This document shows, piece by piece, positions 1-6,722 of a stretch of 64,000 nucleotides of DNA. Source of the DNA: FEN-1297 sp964498065 (GTDB lineage Bacteria > Bacteroidota > Ignavibacteria > Ignavibacteriales > Ignavibacteriaceae); NCBI GenBank assembly GCA_964498065.1, contig CAZCFZ010000017.1, forward strand, positions 5,394-69,393. The letters are read 5' to 3'. The position numbers and the translations under genes are program-made. Each line of letters begins with the position of its first letter. Position 1 is the first letter of the stretch. Below the pieces are notes generated by a model, which was given only the letters and a program-made list of their open reading frames with translations, was not told where the DNA came from and made no database searches.

Positions 1-1
1 A

Positions 2-763
2 AAAAATAATGTAGTTAATTTAAAATCCGGTTTAAAATATGTGGATGATAAAAACGGTACAGGCGATGTAGCAAAGTCAGGAGATATTGTTACGATTAGC
101 TTTTCAGGCTGGATAATTAAAGATTCAAAGGATTTATATAAGGATTGGAATAATGATACTTCAAAAAATAAATATTTAATTGCAACTACAAAGCACAGTC
201 ATAGACCTTATGTATATTCTCTAACTGAAAATTCTTTTATCAAAGGCAGCTACGAAGGTATTTCCGGAATGAAGGTAGGGGGAACAAGAACAATCATAAT
301 ACCATCTGACTTAGCCTATGGTAAAAAAGGATTTGGCCCGGTACCTCCAAATACGGATATAAAACTTCAAGTACAATTGGTTAATGTAAAATTACCTGTT
401 AAAGAATGGGTAGTAGACTCAACTAAAATTAAAACTACCAAAGACGGTTTAAAATATGCAATTGTTAAAGAGGGAACAGGTCCTAAAGCAAAAGCAGGTG
501 ATATTGTTACAGTTAACTACAGCGGATTTTTATTAAATGGTAAGAAATTTGACAGTTCGGTTGAAAGAGATGCCCCGATTACTTTTAAATTAGGTGCCCA
601 CACTGTTATACCCGGATGGGAGGAAGGTATTAAGTTGATGAATAAAGGCGCAAAAGCGCGATTGATTATCCCACCTTCATTAGGCTATGGAAATAGGGCA
701 ATGGGACCGATACCGGCAAATTCAACTCTTATTTTCGATGTCCAATTACTTAATATTAAGTAA
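2..763 (+). CDS. Tandem FKBP-type peptidyl-prolyl isomerase, 5' partial
   Basis: The reading frame is open from base 2 and begins mid-protein, so the true start lies left of the window; a GTG at 41 is in frame but falls inside the conserved SGLKYV(D) lead-in of an FKBP domain and is not the start. Two FKBP domains are visible. The C-terminal one (about 430-760) has the canonical active-site set: VNYSGF, KFDSS, VIPGWEEG, LGYGNR and a final FDVQLL strand. The N-terminal one keeps the fold (SGW, IIIPSDLAYG, LQVQLV) but has an insertion in place of FDSS and IKGSYEG in place of IPGWEEG, losing the pocket Trp. It is therefore probably non-catalytic. By family knowledge FKBPs catalyse prolyl cis/trans isomerisation or act as chaperones. 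Localisation cannot be judged without the N terminus. It converges on the fructosamine-kinase gene. Confidence 0.9.
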   Translation, partial: KNNVVNLKSGLKYVDDKNGTGDVAKSGDIVTISFSGWIIKDSKDLYKDWNNDTSKNKYLIATTKHSHRPYVYSLTENSFIKGSYEGISGMKVGGTRTIIIPSDLAYGKKGFGPVPPNTDIKLQVQLVNVKLPVKEWVVDSTKIKTTKDGLKYAIVKEGTGPKAKAGDIVTVNYSGFLLNGKKFDSSVERDAPITFKLGAHTVIPGWEEGIKLMNKGAKARLIIPPSLGYGNRAMGPIPANSTLIFDVQLLNIK

Positions 764-772
764 ATTTATTTC

Positions 773-807
773 AAGCGAATGAGAAGTTTATTGCTTCTTA
801 TTCGTTT
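773..807. terminator. Hairpin between convergent genes
   Basis: A 14-bp stem (773-786 with 794-807, two G-U wobbles) around a 7-nt loop sits between the stop of the FKBP gene and the stop of the convergent kinase gene. Flanks are A/T-rich but there is no clean U-tract on either side, so it is a plausible bidirectional terminator of moderate strength. Confidence 0.5.
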
Positions 808-818
808 AATAAAAAGAT

Positions 819-1694
819 TTATTTTATATAAAAATCAATTAGAGAAATTACTTGGGGGTAATATCCTCTTCCAAATAAATTCAGATGATTTAACACATGA
901 TAAAGCTTATAAATATTTTCTCTAAACTCATATCCAGAAGATAATGGAAAAGACTCGTTATACGCTTCATAAAATTGTGAACTAAATCCTCCGAAAAGCT
1001 TTGTCATAGCCAGGTCTGCTTCACGATGCCCGTAATAAACTGCCGGATCTATTAAGGCGGCGTTTCCTTTTTCATCCACGATATAATTTCCACCCCACAA
1101 ATCTCCGTGAAGAAGCGAAGGCTTTTCTTTACTTCCATTTAATATTTTTTCGATTTTATCTTCAAGCAAATTAATTTTTGATGCTAATTCTTTGGTCGCA
1201 AATCCGTTCTTTTCCGCAAGCTTTAATTGGAATAAAATTCTATTATTGAAATAAAATTTTGTCCAATTTTCTTTTTCATCATCATCAGCTACATTCTCTT
1301 GAATATTTGAGCCGATGAAATTGTTTTCATAAAATCCGAATGTGTTCCCAAGATACTTATGCATTTCTGCAAACTTGTGTCCGAAATCTTCAAAAAAATT
1401 TCTTGATCTATTCCCAGGGGATATAAATTCAATTAAAATATAAGTTTCGTTAAATTGAATAACGTGCGGGACTCTAATAGCATTTGATTTGTTCAGCTCG
1501 TTTAATCCATGTGCTTCTTTCTCAAACATATTTCCTGGATTGTTATTATTTAATTTAAGAAAAAATGAATTTCCCGAACTCATTATTAATTTATAAGCAT
1601 CACTTATGCAGCCGCCGGAGATTGATTCCAAAGATTTAATGCTGCTTTTAGTTACATTTTCAATCTCCGATTTTATTTGATTGCTTAATTTCAT
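819..1694 (-). CDS. Fructosamine/ribulosamine-3-kinase family protein
   Basis: A 291-aa protein of the fructosamine kinase (FN3K, PF03881) branch of the APH-like kinase fold. Visible features: P-loop-like GGCIS (residues 27-31), Lys47 in FFLKL for ATP, catalytic HGDLWGGN (196-203) and the metal-binding IDP (215-217). By family knowledge these enzymes phosphorylate ketosamines on proteins; bacterial members act mainly on ribulosamines and erythrulosamines, and the phospho-adduct then leaves spontaneously. Cys29 corresponds to the P-loop Cys described as a redox switch in plant and human FN3K. The ATG at 1694 lies inside the upstream phosphatase gene (35-bp overlap), implying translational coupling. 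Choline/aminoglycoside kinase is the main alternative, but the HGDLWGGN signature favours FN3K. Confidence 0.88.
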   Translation of the reverse strand: MKLSNQIKSEIENVTKSSIKSLESISGGCISDAYKLIMSSGNSFFLKLNNNNPGNMFEKEAHGLNELNKSNAIRVPHVIQFNETYILIEFISPGNRSRNFFEDFGHKFAEMHKYLGNTFGFYENNFIGSNIQENVADDDEKENWTKFYFNNRILFQLKLAEKNGFATKELASKINLLEDKIEKILNGSKEKPSLLHGDLWGGNYIVDEKGNAALIDPAVYYGHREADLAMTKLFGGFSSQFYEAYNESFPLSSGYEFRENIYKLYHVLNHLNLFGRGYYPQVISLIDFYIK

Positions 1695-2163
1695 TTTTTA
1701 CCTTGTTAAGTAAATGCCTGCATCCGTCTTCAATCAAGTTTAAAACATATTCAAAACCTTCCGGTCCTTCATAATAAGGATCCGGCACTTCATTAACTTT
1801 ATAATTTTCTATGAATTTTGCCATCTTAAATATTTTATCCTCATGTATTTTACCGGTGTCGAGTTTTTTAATACTTCTATAATTTGAATTATCCATTGTG
1901 ACTATATAATCAAATTCATCAAAATCTTTTTGCGGATCGAACTGCCTGGATATGCTTGTTAAATCGTATCCTCTTTTTTTTGCATGAACCTTCATCCTGG
2001 GATCGGCACCTTCGCCTATATGATAATCCAGGGTTCCGGCAGAATCAACGGCTATTAATTCGTCTAAACCTTCATCCTTTATAAATGATGACATAACACC
2101 TTCGGCAGCAGGCGATCTGCAAATATTGCCGAGACAAACAAATAAAATCTTTATTTCTTTCAT
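1660..2163 (-). CDS. Low-molecular-weight protein tyrosine phosphatase family
   Basis: A 167-aa cytosolic phosphatase of the LMW-PTP family. The N-terminal P-loop C(X)5R(S) is CLGNICRS at residues 10-17, including the second Cys15 often present in redox-regulated members. The general-acid loop DPYYEG lies near residue 128. Known roles of the family include protein phosphotyrosine dephosphorylation and, for mammalian LMW-PTP-A, dephosphorylation of protein-bound ribulosamine-5-phosphates. Its 3' end overlaps the fructosamine-kinase gene by 35 bp, so the ribulosamine-5-phosphatase role is the better inference here: phosphatase first, then kinase, in protein deglycation. It could also be an arsenate-reductase-like or exopolysaccharide-regulating phosphatase, but no such neighbours are present. 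Confidence 0.88.
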   Translation of the reverse strand: MKEIKILFVCLGNICRSPAAEGVMSSFIKDEGLDELIAVDSAGTLDYHIGEGADPRMKVHAKKRGYDLTSISRQFDPQKDFDEFDYIVTMDNSNYRSIKKLDTGKIHEDKIFKMAKFIENYKVNEVPDPYYEGPEGFEYVLNLIEDGCRHLLNKVKNEIKQSNKIGD

Positions 2164-2275
2164 TAAAATTTATTTCTTATTCCTTATTAATTATATTTTA
2201 GAACATTAAATATTTTCTATCTAAAAAAAAGAATTTTGGTAGTGTGCTAATTTGCTAAAATTATTAACGAATAAA

Positions 2276-2344
2276 TCATCCCTCGACTCCGCTCGGGATG
2301 ACAATTTGAATACATTTGTCATGGTGAGCGGAGTCGAACCATGA
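2276..2344. repeat. Inverted pair of GTCAT hairpins (loop GAGCGGAGTCGA)
   Basis: Two hairpins face each other. The first (2276-2301) has 7-bp arms TCATCCC/GGGATGA; the second (2319-2344) has 7-bp arms TCATGGT/ACCATGA. Their 12-nt loops, TCGACTCCGCTC and GAGCGGAGTCGA, are exact reverse complements. Read in the same orientation, both units are GTCAT-NNN-loop-N'N'N'-ATGA, and the NNN triplet differs (CCC versus GGT) with fully compensating changes in the other arm. It lies upstream of the GHL10 gene, not in a coding region. Confidence 0.85.
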
Positions 2345-2405
2345 ATTGGATAAGCAAATAAGGACATTACCAGAATTTTCGAATTCATTAATAAAAAAGT
2401 AAAAT

Positions 2406-3914
2406 ATGATAAAAAAAATACTGATAATTTTTATACTTTCGGTTATTTTTTCTCACAAAATTATTGCACAGTATATTTATCCTAAAAGGGAACTTAGAGG
2501 TGCATGGATTGCTACGGTTGCCAACATCGATTGGCCGAAAACACCTTTTGAATCATCAGGTCAGAAGATAAGTGAGCTGAATGCAATTTTTGATAGTTTA
2601 AAAGCTGCGGGGATAAATACAGTTTATTTCCAAGTCAGAACCGAGTGTGATGCACTATATAAATCATCTTATGAACCGTGGTCCTATTGGCTGACAGGTG
2701 AACAGGGCAAAGCTCCTAATCCTTTTTTTGATCCGCTGGCTCTCGCAATTTCCGAAGCGCACAGGCGCGGGATGGAAATACAAGCATGGTTGAATCCTTA
2801 TCGTGCGGTTAAAAAAGTAGGCGAATATAAAATTGCCGGTTTACATATTTCCAAGACACATCCAAAATGGATTTTAAATTTCAAAACTTATAAAATGCTG
2901 AATCCCGGTATTCCGGCAGTTCGGCATTACATTGCAAAAATAGTTGCCGATATTGTTAGAAGGTACGACGTTGATGGTATTCATTTTGACGATTATTTTT
3001 ATCCATATTCTCCACATATAACTAATCAAGATGCGGCAGCATTTAGAATGTATAAAGGAAAATTTAATAATATTGATAATTGGAGAAGAAACAATATCAA
3101 TCAAATGATAGCTGAAGTTTACCATACAATAAAATCCATTAAGCCGAAAGTTCAGTTCGGAGTTGGGCCATTCGGCATTGTTGAAAATAAATTTGCCGGG
3201 ACCAAGGGATATGAATCCTATAAAGAGAATTATTGTGATCCGTTAAGCTGGATTAAGAGTAAAACTGTAGATTATGTTACTCCTTTGATATACTGGGCAA
3301 TTGGAAATTATAATGCAAATTATGCAAAATTGCTGCCGTGGTGGTCATCGGTTATTGATGGAAGGCGGTTATTCATCGGAATATTTTCTTCAAAGATGGC
3401 TTCACCGGAATATAAGGGCAATCCCTCCGAACTTGAAAATGAGATTAGATTGAGCCGTCAAATGATTAATGTTAGCGGAAGCGCATTTTTTAGCGCAAAA
3501 TCCATAACCGAAAATTATTCTCATTTTGCCGATTCTCTAAAATTATATTATAAATATCCTGCACTAATTCCTACAATGCCGTGGATAGATTCCACAGCGC
3601 CTCTTCCACCGACAAATTTATCCGCAGCAGGCGATTCCTCGGCTGTAATTTTAAGATGGAATAAGCCGGCATTAGCTCCGGACGGCGATTCCGCTTATCA
3701 TTATGTAATCTATCGCTTTAATCAACAGAATGACATTGATATGGATGATGCAACACATATTTTACAAATAATCGCCGGCTCAAAAAATTATTTTAGGGAT
3801 TCGTCGGCAGATGCTTCAAATTATTCTCATGTTTATTTAGTAACTTCATTGGATAGAATGAATAATGAAAGCAAAGCAGCAATTGTAATTTATTCTCCTA
3901 AGAAAAATAATTGA
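2406..3914 (+). CDS. Secreted GHL10 (DUF187/YngK-like) glycoside-hydrolase-like protein
   Basis: A 502-aa protein with an N-terminal signal peptide (hydrophobic stretch to about residue 20, then IAQ). The core (about 25-400) is the GHL10 TIM-barrel family (PF02638): RELRGAWIATV at the start, AWLNPYRA in the middle, and VDGIHFDDYFYPY with the paired Asp typical of the putative catalytic strand. A C-terminal fibronectin-III-like domain (about 395-495) begins PPTNLSA. The family is assigned to polysaccharide or peptidoglycan-associated hydrolysis; the substrate cannot be told from sequence. The gene stands alone between palindromic repeats. Only a weak Shine-Dalgarno precedes the ATG. Confidence 0.9.
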   Translation: MIKKILIIFILSVIFSHKIIAQYIYPKRELRGAWIATVANIDWPKTPFESSGQKISELNAIFDSLKAAGINTVYFQVRTECDALYKSSYEPWSYWLTGEQGKAPNPFFDPLALAISEAHRRGMEIQAWLNPYRAVKKVGEYKIAGLHISKTHPKWILNFKTYKMLNPGIPAVRHYIAKIVADIVRRYDVDGIHFDDYFYPYSPHITNQDAAAFRMYKGKFNNIDNWRRNNINQMIAEVYHTIKSIKPKVQFGVGPFGIVENKFAGTKGYESYKENYCDPLSWIKSKTVDYVTPLIYWAIGNYNANYAKLLPWWSSVIDGRRLFIGIFSSKMASPEYKGNPSELENEIRLSRQMINVSGSAFFSAKSITENYSHFADSLKLYYKYPALIPTMPWIDSTAPLPPTNLSAAGDSSAVILRWNKPALAPDGDSAYHYVIYRFNQQNDIDMDDATHILQIIAGSKNYFRDSSADASNYSHVYLVTSLDRMNNESKAAIVIYSPKKNN

Positions 3915-4394
3915 AGATTTTAATTGTTGTCCAAAATAAATCGTCATCTAGAAATTTGTTTTGTAAATGATCGGGAAACAAAACAATTCCGCTTAAGAAT
4001 AATTTCATCCCTTCGGGCTTTTATATCAAACGCCAATGATCGCCAGACTACGCAGAGTCTGTCGGACCCTGCGAGCGTGAAATTATTATAAAAAGCAATA
4101 AACGAGCGGATAAAAAATCCCGTAGAGATGACATAAAAAATTAATATAGTGCATCACTATTAGTTTATTATTATTTATTTTGAACAGATTTGAAGAATTT
4201 AATTATAAATGCATAGTATATTTTGTAATTAATATCAAAGTATATAATCCAATTTATTTTGCCCTTTCTTAATCTTTTCCACTATTCACTATTATTGATT
4301 TAAGAAATAAAAACTTTTACATTTATATTTAGAAGCGGATAAATCTTTTTAATTATACTCAATCAGATTTGATATTAAATCTTAAGGAGAAGAT
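3915..4394. other. 480-bp intergenic region, mostly a structured repeat
   Basis: No convincing coding sequence. The left part (3943-4132) is a palindrome-rich element listed separately. The remainder (4133-4394) is very AT-rich and holds TATATTTA at 4324-4331, which resembles an FCB -7 element, but no TTG at the right spacing. The region ends in a good ribosome-binding site (AAGGAGA) for the ferredoxin gene. Confidence 0.6.
3943..4132. repeat. About 190-bp palindrome-rich intergenic element with GTCATCT ends
   Basis: The element starts with GTCATCT (3943-3949) and ends with its reverse complement AGATGAC (4126-4132). Nested inside are ATAATTTCA (3999-4007) paired with TGAAATTAT (4078-4086), the palindrome AGACT-ACGCAG-AGTCT near 4045-4060, and an ATTTGTTTTG-type arm paired with CAAAACAAT near 3955-3985. 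No transposase or long ORF is present. It resembles a MITE or BIME-like repeat and shares the GTCAT prefix with the hairpin pairs at 2276 and 4777. Confidence 0.6.
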
Positions 4395-4745
4395 ATGGCT
4401 TATATAATAACAAAGTTATGTAAGGATTGTAAAGATATAGCTTGTACACAGGTTTGTCCTGTCGATTGTATTTATGAATATAAAGGTGATGATCCGACAA
4501 TACCTAAAAACCAACTTTTAATCGATCCCGATGAATGTATAGACTGTAATGCTTGTGTTCCCGAATGTCCCTGGGAAGCAATATTTGAAGAAGATATGGT
4601 TCCGGATGTATTTAGAGAGGATATAGAGATTAATGCAAGAATAGTCGGTAAAAAACGATTTGTTCCCAAAAGGCCTGAAGATCAAAAAAATCCGACGCCT
4701 GAAGAGATTGAAGCCAACAAATTAAAATGGGAATACAGCGAATGA
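4395..4745 (+). CDS. 7Fe/8Fe-type ferredoxin
   Basis: A 116-aa electron carrier. Nine cysteines (C9, C12, C17, C21, C25, C48, C51, C54, C58) are arranged as in Azotobacter-type seven-iron ferredoxins: C-x2-C-x4-C-x3-CP-x2-C, then C-x2-C-x2-C-x3-CP. By analogy C9/C17/C58 would hold a [3Fe-4S] cluster and C21/C48/C51/C54 a [4Fe-4S] cluster, with C12 and C25 extra. A long C-terminal tail follows, as in this family. An AAGGAGA Shine-Dalgarno site is well placed for the ATG. It is monocistronic with no oxidoreductase partner next to it, so its partner cannot be named. Confidence 0.92.
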   Translation: MAYIITKLCKDCKDIACTQVCPVDCIYEYKGDDPTIPKNQLLIDPDECIDCNACVPECPWEAIFEEDMVPDVFREDIEINARIVGKKRFVPKRPEDQKNPTPEEIEANKLKWEYSE

Positions 4746-4776
4746 ATGATTTTATAAAACTCACTGAAGTTACGCA

Positions 4777-4852
4777 GTTGTCATGCTGAACTAGATTCAG
4801 CATCTAAAAGTAGCTTAAAAATGCAGATTCCGAATCAAGTTCGGAATGACAA
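4777..4852. repeat. Inverted pair of GTCAT hairpins (AACTTGATT-type loop)
   Basis: Left hairpin: ATGCTGAA/TTCAGCAT, 8-bp arms, loop CTAGA (4783-4803). Right hairpin, in opposite orientation: ATTCCGAA/TTCGGAAT, 8-bp arms, loop TCAAG (4827-4847). In common orientation the units read GTCAT-GCT-GAACTAGATTC-AGC-ATCT and GTCAT-TCC-GAACTTGATTC-GGA-ATCT. Both stem differences are compensated, so pairing is conserved. It lies between the ferredoxin and yjbQ 3' ends and could also serve as a bidirectional terminator. Confidence 0.85.
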
Positions 4853-4926
4853 TGATCAAACTTTTCTCATTTTGCTTAACTTCTTAAAACTTACTAAAAT
4901 TTTTTTCTAGATCTAAATAGAGTCTA

Positions 4927-5355
4927 TTATTTTTCTAATCCCGAAATTGTAACTACCAACCTCCGGGAACCTCCGTAATTCCTATGCTCGCAAAGATAGA
5001 TCCCTTGCCAGGTTCCCAAATTCAATCGGCCGTTAGTTATAGGTATCGACAAACTATTTCCTAAGATCACTGATTTAAGATGAGCAGGCATATCATCCGA
5101 ACCTTCGGTATCGTGCCGGTAGTAAGGCGCATTTTCCGGTGCTATTTTATTAAAGTGAGTTTCCATATCAATTCGTACGGTAGGATCCGCATTTTCATTT
5201 ATTGTAAGTGAAGCCGAAGTATGTTTTATAAAAATGTATAAAATACCAATGGAAATATTTTTTACTTCCGGTAATTGATTTAGTAATTCATTTGTGATTA
5301 AATGAAAACCCCGTTTCTTTGATTCTAAAGCGATTTCTTTTTGATACCAATTCAT
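4927..5355 (-). CDS. yjbQ: YjbQ/UPF0047 family protein
   Basis: A 142-aa protein of the YjbQ family (PF01894). Family hallmarks are HTSASLTINEN, the DDMPAH segment, NGRLNLGTWQGI and CEHR. E. coli YjbQ has a weak thiamine-phosphate-synthase activity when overproduced, but the physiological role of the family is not settled. It is last of three minus-strand genes (fur, metallo-hydrolase, yjbQ) with gaps of about 30 bp, so probably one operon. Confidence 0.9.
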   Translation of the reverse strand: MNWYQKEIALESKKRGFHLITNELLNQLPEVKNISIGILYIFIKHTSASLTINENADPTVRIDMETHFNKIAPENAPYYRHDTEGSDDMPAHLKSVILGNSLSIPITNGRLNLGTWQGIYLCEHRNYGGSRRLVVTISGLEK

Positions 5356-5385
5356 TAAAAATATTATATGGAAATTTAAGAATTA

Positions 5386-6099
5386 TTATTCCGGAACATG
5401 TACAAGAAAATATTCCTTGGCCGATTCTCCGATTAATCTTGCTTCTGTTACAGTCATATGCATTTCGTCCGGTGTTTCATCTTCATGTCCGGCTTCAATT
5501 ACTGCCAGGTCCGAATTTTTTGCGTTCTTAACCAATTCTTCGCAATAAGCAGTATCGCCTCCGTAACAGATCTTTATTCCTTTATAAGAGAATTTAAAAC
5601 CGACTGCCGGAACCAGCCGAGTTGTTATACCGTCATGCAGAAATTCCTTATGAACAACCGGAAACGGTTTTACCGTAACTCCTTTGTTCTTAAAACTTTT
5701 GCTGTCACTTATTATTTTTAAATGAATATCATAAGGTAATGTCTTAGAATAAACTTTTTTAAATGCATTATAAATGCTTTCAATTTCAACACAGCCGCTG
5801 GGGTAGTGAATATTTATGGGAGATTGTTTGTGCATTACTCTCATATAAGTTAATAACGACCAAACTCCTCCAACATGATCGTGATGACCGTGAGTGATAT
5901 ATAAATCTGAAATGCCAAGAATATTATTTGTTCCTATTTCTTTGTTTAAATCTCTAAGAATACCGTCACCGGGATCGACAACAAAATGTGACTTATCTGC
6001 TTTTATTAATATTCCGGTGGCAATATTAGGGATGGAACAGAAAATCTTAATTGAAAAATTTTCTTTATTCCATTTTAACGGATACTTTTGATGGATCAT
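5386..6099 (-). CDS. Metallo-beta-lactamase-fold hydrolase (RNase Z-like branch)
   Basis: A 237-aa single-domain MBL-fold enzyme without a signal peptide. Metal-binding motif HGHHDH sits in YITHGHHDHVGG (motif II). A motif III candidate is VVHKEF, motif IV is the GGDTAYC/AGHED region, and a last His lies in FLVHVPE at the extreme C terminus. The order and spacing resemble the tRNase Z/ElaC branch, but the exosite arm of true RNase Z is not evident, so substrate is unknown. It lies between fur (31-bp gap) and yjbQ (30-bp gap), and a metal-responsive operon is a reasonable inference. Confidence 0.85.
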   Translation of the reverse strand: MIHQKYPLKWNKENFSIKIFCSIPNIATGILIKADKSHFVVDPGDGILRDLNKEIGTNNILGISDLYITHGHHDHVGGVWSLLTYMRVMHKQSPINIHYPSGCVEIESIYNAFKKVYSKTLPYDIHLKIISDSKSFKNKGVTVKPFPVVHKEFLHDGITTRLVPAVGFKFSYKGIKICYGGDTAYCEELVKNAKNSDLAVIEAGHEDETPDEMHMTVTEARLIGESAKEYFLVHVPE

Positions 6100-6130
6100 A
6101 CTTTCAATAAATATTTTTGATTAATTATAT

Positions 6131-6589
6131 TCAGCTTTTGTTTTGATAATATTCGCAATTCTTCGGATCCTTGCATCTTGCAAAAATATTAAATGAATAA
6201 TTTTCAACTATAAATCCGTATTCATCGCTAATTTCTTTAGGAAGTTCTTTTATCTTGGAATTTGTAAACTCTACAATTCTTCCGCAATCCATACAAATTA
6301 GATGATCGTGACGTTGTTTCTTATAGTTATTTTCATATTTAGTTAAATTGTCGCCGAAGTTTCTTTTTATTAATAATTCACATTGCACTAAAAGTTCGAG
6401 AGTATTGTAAACTGTAGCTCTGGATACTCTTGATTTCTGATTTTTCATTTGAATAAATAGATCATCTGCTTGAAAGTGCCCTTTATAATCTAAGGCCGCT
6501 TCCATTACCTCAAATCTTTCGGGAGTAATTCTATTTTTTGCACTCTTTAGGAATTCTTTAAAAATTGCTTCTGCTTGTTGATTTTTCAT
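6131..6589 (-). CDS. Fur-family metalloregulator
   Basis: A 152-aa winged-helix repressor. The N-terminal DNA-binding half contains the recognition helix VSRATVYNTLELL; the dimerisation half has HDHLICMDCGRIVEF, with the CxxC structural-zinc pair and regulatory His residues. The second Cys pair near the C terminus is C-x5-C (CKDPKNC) rather than CxxC. It could be Fur (iron) or PerR (peroxide); sequence alone does not settle this. It lies just downstream of feoAB on the same strand, and heads a probable fur-MBL-yjbQ operon. An inverted repeat at 6629-6663 upstream is a candidate autoregulatory operator. Confidence 0.9.
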   Translation of the reverse strand: MKNQQAEAIFKEFLKSAKNRITPERFEVMEAALDYKGHFQADDLFIQMKNQKSRVSRATVYNTLELLVQCELLIKRNFGDNLTKYENNYKKQRHDHLICMDCGRIVEFTNSKIKELPKEISDEYGFIVENYSFNIFARCKDPKNCEYYQNKS

Positions 6590-6628
6590 TTTTAGAATTG
6601 TTCATTATTATTAAAAATATAACCGTCT

Positions 6629-6663
6629 ATTGTTATTATCAAGACAGTTTGCTGTATAACAAT
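6629..6663 (-). promoter_or_regulatory. Inverted repeat upstream of fur, candidate operator
   Basis: Perfect 8-bp arms ATTGTTAT (6629-6636) and ATAACAAT (6656-6663) enclose a smaller ACAG-TTTG-CTGT hairpin. It lies 40-75 bp upstream of the fur start in the fur/feoB gap. It is not the classical GATAATGATAATCATTATC Fur box. Function is inferred from position and symmetry only. Confidence 0.35.
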
Positions 6664-6722
6664 ACCAAATATGATAATTGTTTTCGTGTTGTGACTTCGC
6701 TGTAAAGCGAGATAAAAATGTT

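Noticed and set aside
2319..2344. tRNA-like GAGTCGAACC string
   Set aside because: It resembles the T-arm end of a tRNA, but it is the loop of a GTCAT hairpin; there is no cloverleaf, anticodon arm or acceptor stem.
4324..4331. TATATTTA as promoter of the ferredoxin gene
   Set aside because: The nearest TTG is 26 nt upstream, too far for the 19-21 nt spacing, and the last base of the -7 element is wrong.
3943..4852. Insertion sequence remnants
   Set aside because: No transposase fragment, target duplication or IS-like ORF is visible; the palindromes are better described as non-coding repeats.
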